A stretch of 64,000 nt of DNA from Bacteroides ovatus (GTDB lineage Bacteria > Bacteroidota > Bacteroidia > Bacteroidales > Bacteroidaceae), in contig NZ_CP012938.1 of the NCBI RefSeq assembly GCF_001314995.1, positions 1,364,001 to 1,428,000 of the forward strand, in the 5' to 3' direction. The translations under genes and the position numbers were made by a program. The notes under the pieces were generated by a model. It did not search any database, had not been told where the DNA came from, and worked only from the letters and a program-made list of their open reading frames with translations. This document shows positions 54,659 through 64,000 of this stretch, piece by piece; positions within the stretch are counted from its first letter, which is position 1; every line of letters starts with the position of its first letter.

Positions 54659-55804
54659 TTACAATAGTTTTACAAATTCGTCGAACAGGAATTCCGTATC
54701 CGTAGGTCCACTCGCAGCTTCCGGGTGGAATTGCGCAGAGAACCAAGGATTCTTTTTATGTTTGATTCCCTCATTGGATCCATCGTTCATATTGATGAAC
54801 AACGGTTCCCAATCTGCACTCAACGTATTATTATCTACGGCATAACCGTGATTTTGTGAAGTGATGAAACAACGTTCTGTACCTAGCATACGCACCGGCT
54901 GGTTGTGGCTACGATGTCCGTATTTCAATTTATAAATCTTGGCTCCGCCCGCTTTTGAAAGCAACTGATTACCCATACAGATGCCGAAGATAGGCAATTT
55001 TTCATTTGCCATCGCCTTACGTATATTCTGTACCGCAGCATCACAAGTATCCGGGTCACCCGGTCCGTTGGAGATAAATAACCCGTCAAATTCGAGTCCG
55101 TTATAATCATAATCCCAAGGCACCCGGATCACTTCTACATTACGTTTCAGCAGACAACGAATAATATTTGTCTTTACACCGCAATCTACCAGGACAACCT
55201 TCTTAAATTGAGAACTGAAAGTTGAGAATTGAGAATTAAGCTGCGCATAAGAGCTATTTACGGAGAAAGTTTGTGAAGTTCCGGCAGGAAGATAGCAAAT
55301 AATCTCTTTGCAAGATACACGATCTACATAATTGACGCCTGCGTATGCTGCTTCAGGCACATTATCCGGTTCATCATCGAAAACGATTTTTCCCATCATT
55401 ACTCCATGTTCACGAAGAACCTTAGTCAGTTCGCGCGTATCAATGCCTGTGATACCGGGAATCTGCTCACGTTTCAACCAATCACCAAGACTTTCCACCG
55501 CATTCCAGTGGCTGTATTCATAAGAATAGTCACTTACGATAATCGCTTCCGCGTGGATTTTCTCACTTTCCATGAAAGTGGCAAGTCCATTCGGTTCGAT
55601 GGTAAAAGGAGGAACACCGTAGTTACCTACCAAAGGATAGGTAAGCGTCATCAACTGTCCGGCATAGGAAGGGTCAGTGAGGCTCTCCGGATATCCGGTC
55701 ATGGCAGTATTAAAAACTACTTCGCCTGCCACCGGCTTCTCGTAGCCAAACGACTTACCGGAAAACCGGCTCCCGTCGTCAAGGATTAATGTCACATTTC
55801 TCAT
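54659..55804 (-). CDS. carA: Carbamoyl-phosphate synthase small subunit
   Basis: A 381-residue glutaminase subunit. The N-terminal CarA domain is at about 1-160 (TLILDDGSRFSGKSFGYEKPVAGEVVFNTAMTGYPE) and a class-I amidotransferase domain at about 203-375. That domain has nucleophile Cys in FGICMGNQLLS (usual form GICLGHQ), SQNHGYAVD and the His-Glu pair in FHPEA. Between them residues about 188-202 read QLNSQFSTFSSQFKK, encoded by a low-complexity TTCTCAA-type repeat, and look like a recent insertion into the linker. Confidence 0.95.
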   Translation of the reverse strand: MRNVTLILDDGSRFSGKSFGYEKPVAGEVVFNTAMTGYPESLTDPSYAGQLMTLTYPLVGNYGVPPFTIEPNGLATFMESEKIHAEAIIVSDYSYEYSHWNAVESLGDWLKREQIPGITGIDTRELTKVLREHGVMMGKIVFDDEPDNVPEAAYAGVNYVDRVSCKEIICYLPAGTSQTFSVNSSYAQLNSQFSTFSSQFKKVVLVDCGVKTNIIRCLLKRNVEVIRVPWDYDYNGLEFDGLFISNGPGDPDTCDAAVQNIRKAMANEKLPIFGICMGNQLLSKAGGAKIYKLKYGHRSHNQPVRMLGTERCFITSQNHGYAVDNNTLSADWEPLFINMNDGSNEGIKHKKNPWFSAQFHPEAASGPTDTEFLFDEFVKLL

Positions 55805-55831
55805 TCTTATTATTGAATCGTTGTATGGTTG

Positions 55832-57715
55832 TTAGAATTGATACATTTGTTCTATATAGTCGATGAATGCCCGGTTCACCATTTTCACGCCTCCCGGTGT
55901 AGGATAGTTACCGCTAAAATACCAGTCGCCTTTATGATGCGGACAAGCCTCGTGCAATCCCTCCAACGGTTGATAGACAATTTCCACTTTCGCCTTTGTT
56001 CCCTTGGGAGTCAGCAGTTCCACCATCTTGGCAGAGATTTCCTCATCGGTGAACGGAGCATAGATATCCTTCACATAGTTTACCATCTGCTCTTTCGGCA
56101 GTCCCACCTGATCTTTCGATTTACGATAGGCAGCCGCAATCACATCTTTCATATCCCGCTCCTTTAAAAGTTCGACAGCAGCCCTGAAAGCGATAAACTC
56201 GCTCATCTTTGCCATATCGATACCGTAATAGTCAGGATAACGGACTTGCGGAGAGGAAGATACTATCACAATCTTCTTCGGACCGAGACGGTCGAGAATA
56301 CCGATAATACTTTGTTTCAGCGTAGTACCACGCACAATGCTGTCGTCAATAATCACCAGATTATCGACACCGGGCACCAGACTTCCGTATGTAATGTCAT
56401 ACACATGGGCTGCCAGATCATTACGACTGTTTCCTTCGGCAATAAACGTACGGAGCTTGATATCCTTGATCGCCACCTTTTCGCTACGGATACGACGGGA
56501 AAGAATGACTTCCAGTTCCTCCATATCCGGATGATGTCCCAATGCGGCAATTTGCTGCACTTTCTCCTCATTCAAGTAGTCGTCCAGTCCCTGCAACATT
56601 CCGTAGAAAGCCACCTCCGCAGTGTTGGGAATAAAAGAGAAAACCGTATGATCGATGTCATTATTGATAGCTTTCAATATTCTCGGAACCAACTTTTCAC
56701 CCAACCGTTTCCTTTCCTTATAAATATCGACATCACTCCCACGGGAGAAATAGATACGTTCGAAAGAACAGGCATGATTTTCGCGCGGCTTGTTAATTTG
56801 CGAAGTACGGATTTTACCTTCTTTGCTGATTAACAATGCTTGCCCCGGTTGCAATTCTTTGATTTCCTCGAACGGAACATTCAAAGCCGTCTGGATCACC
56901 GGACGCTCGGAAGCAAGAACAGCTATCTCATCATCCTGATACCAGAATGCAGGCCGGATTCCCCATGGGTCGCGGATGGCGAAGGACTCGCCGCTTCCGG
57001 TCAATCCGCAGATCACGTATCCCCCATCCCATTCGCGGCTGGAAGTACGCAACACGTTTGCCAAATCAATATATTCTTCTATATAATGAGTGATTCCCAT
57101 GCCCGTAAGCCCCTCGGCTTCGGCAAGATTGAATACACGCTCCACTTCACGGTCAAGACGGTGTCCCACCTGCTCCAACATGATATATGTATCGGCATAT
57201 TTACGCGGATGCTGACCAATGGCAGTGATACGGGCAAATATCTCGTCTACATTCGTCATATTGAAATTTCCGCAGAGAGCCAGATTCTTGGCGCGCCAGT
57301 TATTTCTTCTTAAAAATGGATGCACATAAGAGATTCCGGATTTTCCCGTCGTGGAATAACGAAGATGTCCCATATATACTTCACCGGCAAAAGGCAAAGT
57401 TCGTTTGGCATACGCTGCATCGTGCAACTGTTCGGGAGTGAGATCCTTAAAATTGTTTTGAACGTTTTCAAAGATTTCCGTAATGGCTCCGGAACCTAAA
57501 GCGCGTTCACGAAACATATATTCTTCGCCCGGATTTGCTTCCAGTTTCACACACGCCAGTCCCGCACCTTCCTGTCCACGATTATGCTGCTTCTCCATCA
57601 ACAGGTAGAGTTTATTAAGACCGTACATCCATGTCCCGTACTTTTTCTCGTAATACTCTAACGGTTTGAGCAAGCGTATCATGGCAACGCCACATTCATG
57701 TTTCAATTGTTCCAT
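55832..57715 (-). CDS. purF: Amidophosphoribosyltransferase-type class-II amidotransferase
   Basis: A 627-residue enzyme. After a seven-residue propeptide comes catalytic Cys8 (HECGVAM), then class-II blocks HNRGQEGAGL, YMGHLRYSTTG and LCGNFNMTN. A phosphoribosyltransferase domain follows with the PRPP motif NLVIIDDSIVRGTT near residue 460. It is about 130-150 residues longer than usual PurF, with extra sequence in the middle and a long tail (about 550-627). Normal function: glutamine + PRPP to phosphoribosylamine, first step of purine synthesis. Whether this long form is the main PurF or a paralogue is not settled by the window. It lies 28 bp after glmS. Confidence 0.85.
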   Translation of the reverse strand: MEQLKHECGVAMIRLLKPLEYYEKKYGTWMYGLNKLYLLMEKQHNRGQEGAGLACVKLEANPGEEYMFRERALGSGAITEIFENVQNNFKDLTPEQLHDAAYAKRTLPFAGEVYMGHLRYSTTGKSGISYVHPFLRRNNWRAKNLALCGNFNMTNVDEIFARITAIGQHPRKYADTYIMLEQVGHRLDREVERVFNLAEAEGLTGMGITHYIEEYIDLANVLRTSSREWDGGYVICGLTGSGESFAIRDPWGIRPAFWYQDDEIAVLASERPVIQTALNVPFEEIKELQPGQALLISKEGKIRTSQINKPRENHACSFERIYFSRGSDVDIYKERKRLGEKLVPRILKAINNDIDHTVFSFIPNTAEVAFYGMLQGLDDYLNEEKVQQIAALGHHPDMEELEVILSRRIRSEKVAIKDIKLRTFIAEGNSRNDLAAHVYDITYGSLVPGVDNLVIIDDSIVRGTTLKQSIIGILDRLGPKKIVIVSSSPQVRYPDYYGIDMAKMSEFIAFRAAVELLKERDMKDVIAAAYRKSKDQVGLPKEQMVNYVKDIYAPFTDEEISAKMVELLTPKGTKAKVEIVYQPLEGLHEACPHHKGDWYFSGNYPTPGGVKMVNRAFIDYIEQMYQF

Positions 57716-57743
57716 CTCTCTATATACTAGTTACTACTTAAAG

Positions 57744-59588
57744 TTACTCTACTGTTACCGACTTCGCCAGATTTCTCGGCTGATCCACATCCATCCCTTT
57801 GCATACCGCAATGTGGTAAGCAAGAAGTTGGAGAGGTACCGTAGTTATTAACGGATCGAGACATTCGATTGTTTCAGGAAGTTCGATACTACAGTCAGCA
57901 ATCTTGCTGATAACGGTATCTCCTTTCGTCACAAACGCAATCACTTTTCCTTTCCGTGCCTTGATCTCCTGAATATTACTTAATACTTTCTCATACAATC
58001 CATTCTGCGTAGCAATCACCACTACCGGCATTTCCGCATCAATCAGAGCAATCGGTCCGTGTTTCATCTCCGCAGCCGGATAACCTTCGGCGTGAATATA
58101 CGATATTTCTTTCAATTTCAATGCACCTTCCAGAGCAACGGGATAACTATATCCGCGTCCCAGGTAAATAAAATTATGCGCATAAGTGAAAGTTTTCGAT
58201 AACTCCGCCAAAGTATCATTCAAATCCAACACCTCTTTCATTTTTTCCGGAATATGATTTAACTCCTGTACGATTGAAAGATAATGCTGTTCGTCAATGG
58301 TTCCTTTCGCTTTGGCAAGTGTCAATGCCAACATCGCCAATACAGTGACCTGTCCGGTAAATGCTTTGGTAGAAGCCACTCCGATCTCCGGACCCACATG
58401 AATATATGAACCGGTATGAGTGGCACGGGGAATAGAAGAGCCAATCGCATTGCAAATACCATATATAAATGCTCCGCGGCTTTTCGCCAATTCCACAGCA
58501 GCCAATGTATCTGCCGTCTCACCACTCTGGGAAATTGCTATCACCACATCCTGCCCGTCAATCACCGGATCACGGTAGCGGAATTCGGAAGCATACTCCA
58601 CTTCCACCGGTATGCGGCAGAAACTCTCAATCAGATGCTTACCGATCAGTCCGGCATGCCAGGAAGTTCCGCAAGCAACAATAATAAACCGTTTGGCATT
58701 CAGCAGCTTTTCCCGATGATCTATCACAGCAGAAAGTACCACATTATCAGCTTCCACATTAATACGTCCGCGCATACAATCATGAATACAATCGGGCTGT
58801 TCGAAAATCTCTTTCAACATAAAGTGCGGATATCCCCCTTTTTCCAACTGACCGAGGTTGAGTTCCACCTTCTTTATTTCAGGTATCATTTCGACATTGC
58901 TCAAGTTGACCACCTTCAACTCCTTCCCCAGATTCAAGACAGCAATTTCCCCGTCTTCCAGATAGACCACCTTGTCGGTATATTCTACAATCGGAGTAGC
59001 ATCCGAAGCAAGAAAGAACTCATTCTCTCCAATCCCCACTACCAACGGACTGCTCTTACGGGCAGCAATAATTTCATCAGGATGCTCCTTATCAAGAATC
59101 GCAATCGCATAAGCACCAATCACCTCTCCTAATGCCAACTGAACAGCCGTCAACAGACTGACCTGATTAGTGACTTTCATGTATTCTATTAATTGAACGA
59201 GGACTTCGGTATCTGTACTACTTTTAAAAATATAGCCTTTGTCTTGAAGTTTTTCTTTGAGAACGGCATAGTTTTCAATAATACCGTTATGAATGAGAGC
59301 GAGCTTTTCGGAAGAAGAGTAATGAGGGTGGGCGTTAGCGGAACAAGGTTCCCCGTGAGTAGCCCAACGGGTATGGGCAATTCCGATTGTACCGGAAATA
59401 TCTTTCTGTGTGACGAAATTTTCAAGATCAGAGACTTTTCCTTTCGTCTTATACACATTTAACTGTTGGTCATCACTAATGATTGCTACCCCCGCGCTGT
59501 CATATCCACGATACTCCAGTCGCTTCAGCCCTTTGATAAGGATAGGGTAGGCTTTTCGTTTACCAATATAGCCTACTATTCCACACAT
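57744..59588 (-). CDS. glmS: Glucosamine-6-phosphate synthase
   Basis: A 614-residue enzyme that makes glucosamine-6-phosphate from fructose-6-phosphate and glutamine, feeding peptidoglycan and capsule amino sugars. Nucleophile Cys2 (MCGIVGYIG), the class-II block THGEPCSANAHPH near residue 75, two SIS sugar-isomerase domains (about 290-420 and 460-600) and the terminal PRNLAKSVTVE are all present. It heads the glmS-purF-carA-carB row. No glmS ribozyme is visible in the short leader. Confidence 0.97.
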   Translation of the reverse strand: MCGIVGYIGKRKAYPILIKGLKRLEYRGYDSAGVAIISDDQQLNVYKTKGKVSDLENFVTQKDISGTIGIAHTRWATHGEPCSANAHPHYSSSEKLALIHNGIIENYAVLKEKLQDKGYIFKSSTDTEVLVQLIEYMKVTNQVSLLTAVQLALGEVIGAYAIAILDKEHPDEIIAARKSSPLVVGIGENEFFLASDATPIVEYTDKVVYLEDGEIAVLNLGKELKVVNLSNVEMIPEIKKVELNLGQLEKGGYPHFMLKEIFEQPDCIHDCMRGRINVEADNVVLSAVIDHREKLLNAKRFIIVACGTSWHAGLIGKHLIESFCRIPVEVEYASEFRYRDPVIDGQDVVIAISQSGETADTLAAVELAKSRGAFIYGICNAIGSSIPRATHTGSYIHVGPEIGVASTKAFTGQVTVLAMLALTLAKAKGTIDEQHYLSIVQELNHIPEKMKEVLDLNDTLAELSKTFTYAHNFIYLGRGYSYPVALEGALKLKEISYIHAEGYPAAEMKHGPIALIDAEMPVVVIATQNGLYEKVLSNIQEIKARKGKVIAFVTKGDTVISKIADCSIELPETIECLDPLITTVPLQLLAYHIAVCKGMDVDQPRNLAKSVTVE

Positions 59589-59950
59589 ATTATGATATTT
59601 TTATTTCGCCTGCAAATATACACATTACAAATAACATAAAGACAACAAAAAGCATATTTATTTGACATAAACGCATAAAAAAGTTGCAAACACATCAAAA
59701 AGTTAAATAATATATTATTTTTAGCTCAAAAAGAAACAAATTACAATCAGCTTCAAATAAGGATAAATAAGCTAACAAATTAAAAGTAAATTTCCTGTTT
59801 TTAATAACAAATTAAAAGAATAAAGATTCCTATTCTTATTTCGCGTCACACAAAAGCTAAATTTTACTATCATTTTGAAATTAAAACATTAACTTTGCCA
59901 AACAATTTGATACATCAAATAGGTATTATCATACAATAAAGCTAGTAAGA
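59589..59950. promoter_or_regulatory. Divergent control region between glmS and gltB
   Basis: A 362-bp AT-rich gap. For glmS, a minus-strand TATATTTG lies at 59613-59620. For gltB, TAACTTTG lies at 59890-59897, 53 bp before its ATG. A 14-bp direct repeat, TAACAAATTAAAAG, occurs at 59773-59786 and 59805-59818 (32 bp apart) and may bind a regulator. No RNA gene was recognised. Confidence 0.55.
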
Positions 59951-62900
59951 ATGAAGAAACAAGAACTTTTTAACAACGTAACAGAAGGATTCCTTTACCA
60001 ACGACAGCCCCAGCAGATGGGCTTGTACGATGCGGCATACGAGCACGATGCCTGCGGTGTCGGTATGCTGGTTAACATTCATGGAGAAAAGTCACACGAC
60101 ATTGTTGAGTCGGCTTTAAAGGTATTAGAGAACATGCGCCATCGCGGTGCCGAGGGTGCGGATAACAAGACCGGTGACGGTGCAGGTATCATGCTTCAAA
60201 TTCCGCATGAGTTTATTTTATTACAAGGTATTCCTGTCCCCGAAAAAGGACGGTACGGCACAGGATTATTGTTTTTACCGAAAAACGAAAAAGACCAGGC
60301 AGCTATTCTAAGTATTATTATTGAAGAAATTGAAAAAGAAGGACTCACATTGATGCATTTGCGCAATGTGCCCACCTGCCCCGAAATCCTGGGAGAATCG
60401 GCTCTGGCAAACGAACCGGACATCAAACAAGTATTCATTACCGGATTTACGGAAACGGAAACTGCCGACCGGAAGTTATACCTGATCCGGAAAAGAATCG
60501 AAAATAAAGTCAGATTGTCATCTATTCCGGCAAAAGACGATTTTTATGTCGTGTCACTCTCTACCAAAAGCATTATATATAAAGGTATGCTTTCATCATT
60601 ACAGCTGCGCAACTACTATCCGGACCTGACAAATAGCTATTTTACCAGCGGACTGGCATTGGTGCACTCTCGTTTCAGTACCAATACATTCCCCACATGG
60701 GGATTGGCACAGCCATTCCGCCTGCTGGCACACAATGGTGAAATCAATACTATCCGTGGTAACCGAGGATGGATGGAAGCCCGTGAAAGTGTACTCTCCA
60801 CTCCCACTTTAGGCGATATAAAAGAAATCCGCCCGATTATACAACCGGGCATGAGCGACAGTGCTTCTCTGGACAATGTACTAGAGTTCCTGGTGATGTC
60901 AGGATTGAGCCTGCCACATGCCATGGCTATGCTCGTGCCGGAATCTTTCAACGAGAAGAACCCGATCAGTGAGGATCTGAAATCATTCTACGAATACCAC
61001 TCCATCCTGATGGAACCGTGGGACGGACCGGCCGCACTACTATTCAGCGACGGACGATTTGCCGGAGGTATGCTCGACCGCAATGGCCTGCGCCCTGCCC
61101 GTTATCTGATTACTAAAAACGATATGATGGTAGTGGCTTCGGAAGTCGGTGTTATGGATTTCGAACCGGGAGACATCAAAGAAAAAGGTCGCTTACAGCC
61201 CGGCAAAATCTTGCTGGTGGATACGGAAAAAGGCGAGATCTACTATGACGACGAACTAAAAAAACAGTTGGCTGAAGCCAAGCCTTACCGCACCTGGCTA
61301 TCTACCAACCGAATCGAGCTGGATGAACTGAAAAGCGGGCGCAAAGTTCCTCATCACGTAGAAAACTACGACCGGATGCTTCGTACTTTCGGCTACTCCA
61401 AAGAGGACATCGAGAGGCTGATTATGCCAATGGCAAGCACCGGAGCAGAACCGATCAATTCAATGGGTAACGATACGCCACTCGCCGTACTTTCAGATAA
61501 GCCACAGTTGCTTTACAACTATTTCCGTCAGCAATTTGCACAGGTAACCAATCCGCCCATCGATCCACTTCGTGAAGAACTGGTGATGTCATTGACGGAA
61601 TACATTGGAGCAGTCGGTATGAATATTCTGACGCCCAGTGAAAGTCATTGCAAAATGGTACGCCTGAATCATCCGATTTTAAGCAATACCCAACTGGATA
61701 TTCTTTGTAATATCCGGTATAAAGGCTTCAAAACAGTCAAACTACCCATGTTGTTTGAGGTTGCAAAAGGGAAAGCCGGATTGCAGGAAGCACTGACCCA
61801 TCTTTGTAAAATGGCGGAAGAATCCGTGACGGAAGGTGTAAACTACATTGTCCTGACGGACCGTGAGGTGGATATTACCCATGCTGCCATTCCATCATTG
61901 CTGGCAGTAAGCGCTGTTCATCATCACCTGATTTCAGTTGGTAAACGGGTGCAAACGGCATTGATCGTAGAAAGTGGTGAAATACGTGAAGTGATGCACG
62001 CCGCGTTATTATTGGGTTTCGGAGCAAGTGCCCTGAATCCTTACATGGCATTCGCTGTCCTCGACCGACTGGTAAAAGACAAGGATATTCAGTTAGATTA
62101 TACCACTGCTGAAAAGAACTATATCAAATCCATCTGTAAAGGCTTGTTTAAAATCATGAGTAAGATGGGTATCTCTACGATCCGCTCCTATCGTGGTGCT
62201 AAGATTTTCGAAGCTGTCGGTTTGAGTGAAGAATTGAGCAAGGCTTATTTTGGAGGACTCGGTTCACCGATCGGAGGTATCCGTCTGGAAGAAATAGCCA
62301 GAGATGCCATTGCTTTCCATAAAGAAGGATTTGAAAGTATTAAAAATGAAGAGTTATTAAAAAATAACGGTTTGTATGCTTTCCGTAAAGATGGAGAAAA
62401 GCACGCATGGAATCCGGAAACAATCAGCACTCTGCAATTGGCTACACGACTGGGGAGTTATAAGAAATTTAAAGAGTACACCCATCTGGTAGACGAAAAA
62501 GAGAAGCCTATTTTCCTTCGTGACTTCCTGGGATTCCGTCGTAATCCTATTTCTATCGATCAGGTGGAACCGGTGGAAAATATTCTGCATCGTTTCGTCA
62601 CAGGAGCTATGTCTTTTGGTTCCATCAGCAAAGAAGCCCATGAGGCAATGGCTATTGCCATGAATAAAATCCACGGACGCAGTAATACTGGTGAAGGTGG
62701 TGAAGATGCCGCGCGTTTCCAACCGTTGCCGGATGGCAGTTCTTTACGAAGTGCGATCAAGCAGGTAGCTTCTGGTCGTTTCGGTGTAACGGCAGAGTAT
62801 CTGGTGAATGCGGACGAAATTCAAATTAAGATAGCACAGGGAGCCAAACCGGGTGAAGGGGGACAACTTCCGGGATTTAAGGTAAATGATGTGATTGCGA

Positions 62901-64000
62901 AAACACGTCATTCCATTCCGGGGATTTCGCTGATTTCTCCCCCGCCCCATCATGATATTTATTCGATTGAGGATTTGGCTCAACTGATCTTCGATTTGAA
63001 AAATGTAAATCCACAGGCCAAAATCAGTGTAAAACTGGTAGCAGAAAGTGGTGTCGGTACAATTGCCGCCGGTGTGGCAAAAGCAAAGGCGGATTTGATT
63101 GTCATCTCTGGCGCCGAAGGGGGGACGGGTGCTTCTCCTGCTTCTTCTATCCGCTATGCGGGTATCTCGCCGGAATTAGGATTGAGCGAAACACAGCAAA
63201 CACTGGTTCTGAACGGACTTCGTGGCCAAGTAGTTCTGCAAGCCGACGGACAGCTGAAAACGGGACGGGATATCATCTTAATGGCATTGATGGGTGCCGA
63301 AGAATATGGTTTCGCCACCTCTGCATTAATCGTATTGGGTTGTGTAATGATGCGTAAATGTCATCAGAACACTTGTCCGGTAGGAGTTGCCACGCAGAAT
63401 GAAGAGTTACGCAAACGCTTTCATGGACGCAGTGAATATTTAGTAAACTTTTTCACATTCCTGGCACAGGAAGTCCGTGAGCATTTGGCTGAAATGGGAT
63501 TCACCCGGATGGATGACATCATCGGACGTACAGACTTAATCGAACGCAAGTCCGATGTCAATGACCCGAATCCGAAACATGCTTTAATCGACTTCACCAA
63601 ATTGCTGGCACGTGTTGACAACAGTGCGGCTATCCGTCATGTCATCGATCAGGATCATGGAATTTCTGCTGTAAAGGATGTAACCATCATCGATGCCGCA
63701 CAGGAAGCTATCGAACATGAGAAAGAGATTTCTTTAGAATATACGATTGCCAATACAGACCGTGCAATAGGTGCTATGCTTTCCGGAGTAATCGCCAAGA
63801 AATACGGTGCCAAAGGATTGCCGGAACATACGCTGAATGTAAAATTCAAAGGTTCGGCAGGTCAATCTTTCGGAGCTTTTCTCGTACCGGGAGTTAATTT
63901 TAAACTGGAAGGTGAAGCGAATGATTACTTGGGTAAAGGATTGAGTGGTGGACGTATCTCCGTATTGCCTCCTATCCGCAGCAACTTCGAAGCCGAAAAA
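59951..64000 (+). CDS. gltB: Glutamate synthase large subunit, cut by the right edge
   Basis: The frame is open from ATG 59951 to the end, 1350 residues; roughly the last 150 are missing. A 34-residue propeptide precedes catalytic Cys35 (HDACGVGML). The glutaminase domain runs to about 430 and includes HSRFSTNTFPTWGLAQPFRLLAHNGEINT. The FMN synthase domain has MSFGSISKEAHEAMA, GEGGEDAARF, PGEGGQLPG and SGAEGGTGASP. The 3Fe-4S cysteines are in CHQNTCPVG and the preceding CVMMRKC. The GxGxG structural domain has just begun. It makes two glutamates from glutamine and 2-oxoglutarate. Confidence 0.97.
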   Translation, partial: MKKQELFNNVTEGFLYQRQPQQMGLYDAAYEHDACGVGMLVNIHGEKSHDIVESALKVLENMRHRGAEGADNKTGDGAGIMLQIPHEFILLQGIPVPEKGRYGTGLLFLPKNEKDQAAILSIIIEEIEKEGLTLMHLRNVPTCPEILGESALANEPDIKQVFITGFTETETADRKLYLIRKRIENKVRLSSIPAKDDFYVVSLSTKSIIYKGMLSSLQLRNYYPDLTNSYFTSGLALVHSRFSTNTFPTWGLAQPFRLLAHNGEINTIRGNRGWMEARESVLSTPTLGDIKEIRPIIQPGMSDSASLDNVLEFLVMSGLSLPHAMAMLVPESFNEKNPISEDLKSFYEYHSILMEPWDGPAALLFSDGRFAGGMLDRNGLRPARYLITKNDMMVVASEVGVMDFEPGDIKEKGRLQPGKILLVDTEKGEIYYDDELKKQLAEAKPYRTWLSTNRIELDELKSGRKVPHHVENYDRMLRTFGYSKEDIERLIMPMASTGAEPINSMGNDTPLAVLSDKPQLLYNYFRQQFAQVTNPPIDPLREELVMSLTEYIGAVGMNILTPSESHCKMVRLNHPILSNTQLDILCNIRYKGFKTVKLPMLFEVAKGKAGLQEALTHLCKMAEESVTEGVNYIVLTDREVDITHAAIPSLLAVSAVHHHLISVGKRVQTALIVESGEIREVMHAALLLGFGASALNPYMAFAVLDRLVKDKDIQLDYTTAEKNYIKSICKGLFKIMSKMGISTIRSYRGAKIFEAVGLSEELSKAYFGGLGSPIGGIRLEEIARDAIAFHKEGFESIKNEELLKNNGLYAFRKDGEKHAWNPETISTLQLATRLGSYKKFKEYTHLVDEKEKPIFLRDFLGFRRNPISIDQVEPVENILHRFVTGAMSFGSISKEAHEAMAIAMNKIHGRSNTGEGGEDAARFQPLPDGSSLRSAIKQVASGRFGVTAEYLVNADEIQIKIAQGAKPGEGGQLPGFKVNDVIAKTRHSIPGISLISPPPHHDIYSIEDLAQLIFDLKNVNPQAKISVKLVAESGVGTIAAGVAKAKADLIVISGAEGGTGASPASSIRYAGISPELGLSETQQTLVLNGLRGQVVLQADGQLKTGRDIILMALMGAEEYGFATSALIVLGCVMMRKCHQNTCPVGVATQNEELRKRFHGRSEYLVNFFTFLAQEVREHLAEMGFTRMDDIIGRTDLIERKSDVNDPNPKHALIDFTKLLARVDNSAAIRHVIDQDHGISAVKDVTIIDAAQEAIEHEKEISLEYTIANTDRAIGAMLSGVIAKKYGAKGLPEHTLNVKFKGSAGQSFGAFLVPGVNFKLEGEANDYLGKGLSGGRISVLPPIRSNFEAEK

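Noticed and set aside
59589..59612. Possible glmS ribozyme in the glmS leader
   Set aside because: The predicted leader is only about 20-25 nt and none of the conserved ribozyme pairing is visible.
1..64000. CRISPR arrays, tRNA or rRNA genes
   Set aside because: No regularly spaced direct repeats and no cloverleaf or rRNA-like stretches were recognised in the intergenic regions on reading both strands.

Overview
The window looks like a chromosomal segment of a human-gut Bacteroides, probably near the B. thetaiotaomicron/ovatus/caccae group. This is judged from protein style and from many copies of the Bacteroidota -7 promoter motif (TAnnTTTG). Other signs are an UpxY-type capsule antiterminator beside an invertible promoter, an atypical 111-residue RNA polymerase omega subunit and few strong Shine-Dalgarno sites. 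The species call is an inference from memory, not a database search.

Layout. 1-20.2 kb is mostly housekeeping: a cut PspC protein with its PadR regulator, a GNAT acetyltransferase, a POT peptide transporter, a YbaK-type tRNA deacylase, uvrA, a LysM protein with an outer-membrane barrel partner, bamD-rpoZ-DUF4293, an ACT protein with a phenylacetate-CoA ligase, and uvrB. Then comes a looser stretch holding an SGNH hydrolase flanked by two identical 88-bp small-RNA-like units, a SanA-type protein, a KilA-N gene broken near its 3' end, an AlaX editing protein and an hsp20 gene behind a strong sigma-54-type promoter. 20.2-27.3 kb is a tripartite ABC exporter (TolC, HlyD, double ATPase, two ABC-2 permeases) divergent from an AraC regulator, with a direct-repeat operator between them.

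27.3-47.6 kb is surface-polysaccharide territory read leftwards. A tyrosine recombinase lies next to a 234-bp segment bounded by perfect 26-bp inverted repeats. This segment carries the capsule promoter, which points at upxY in this assembly (ON). The operon then encodes a WecA-type initiating transferase, RmlA, RmlB, two tandem FdtA/QdtA-like ketoisomerases, a PglD/NeuD-like acetyltransferase, a Wzx flippase, GT61, a Wzy-like polymerase, GT4, an FdtC-like acetyltransferase, an FdtB-like aminotransferase, GT4, an epimerase, and the export pair Wza and Wzc. Together RmlA, RmlB, FdtA, FdtB and FdtC predict dTDP-3-acetamido-3,6-dideoxyhexose (Fuc3NAc or Qui3NAc) as a building block. A GDP-mannose pyrophosphorylase lies downstream after a hairpin-rich gap.

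47.7-51.3 kb holds a three-gene surface operon (OprP-like porin, lamin-tail-domain lipoprotein, metallophosphatase). 51.4-64 kb is a cluster of glutamine amidotransferases: glmS, a purF-type gene, carA and carB as an operon, with gltB divergent and cut by the right edge. No tRNA, rRNA, CRISPR array or intact insertion sequence was recognised.
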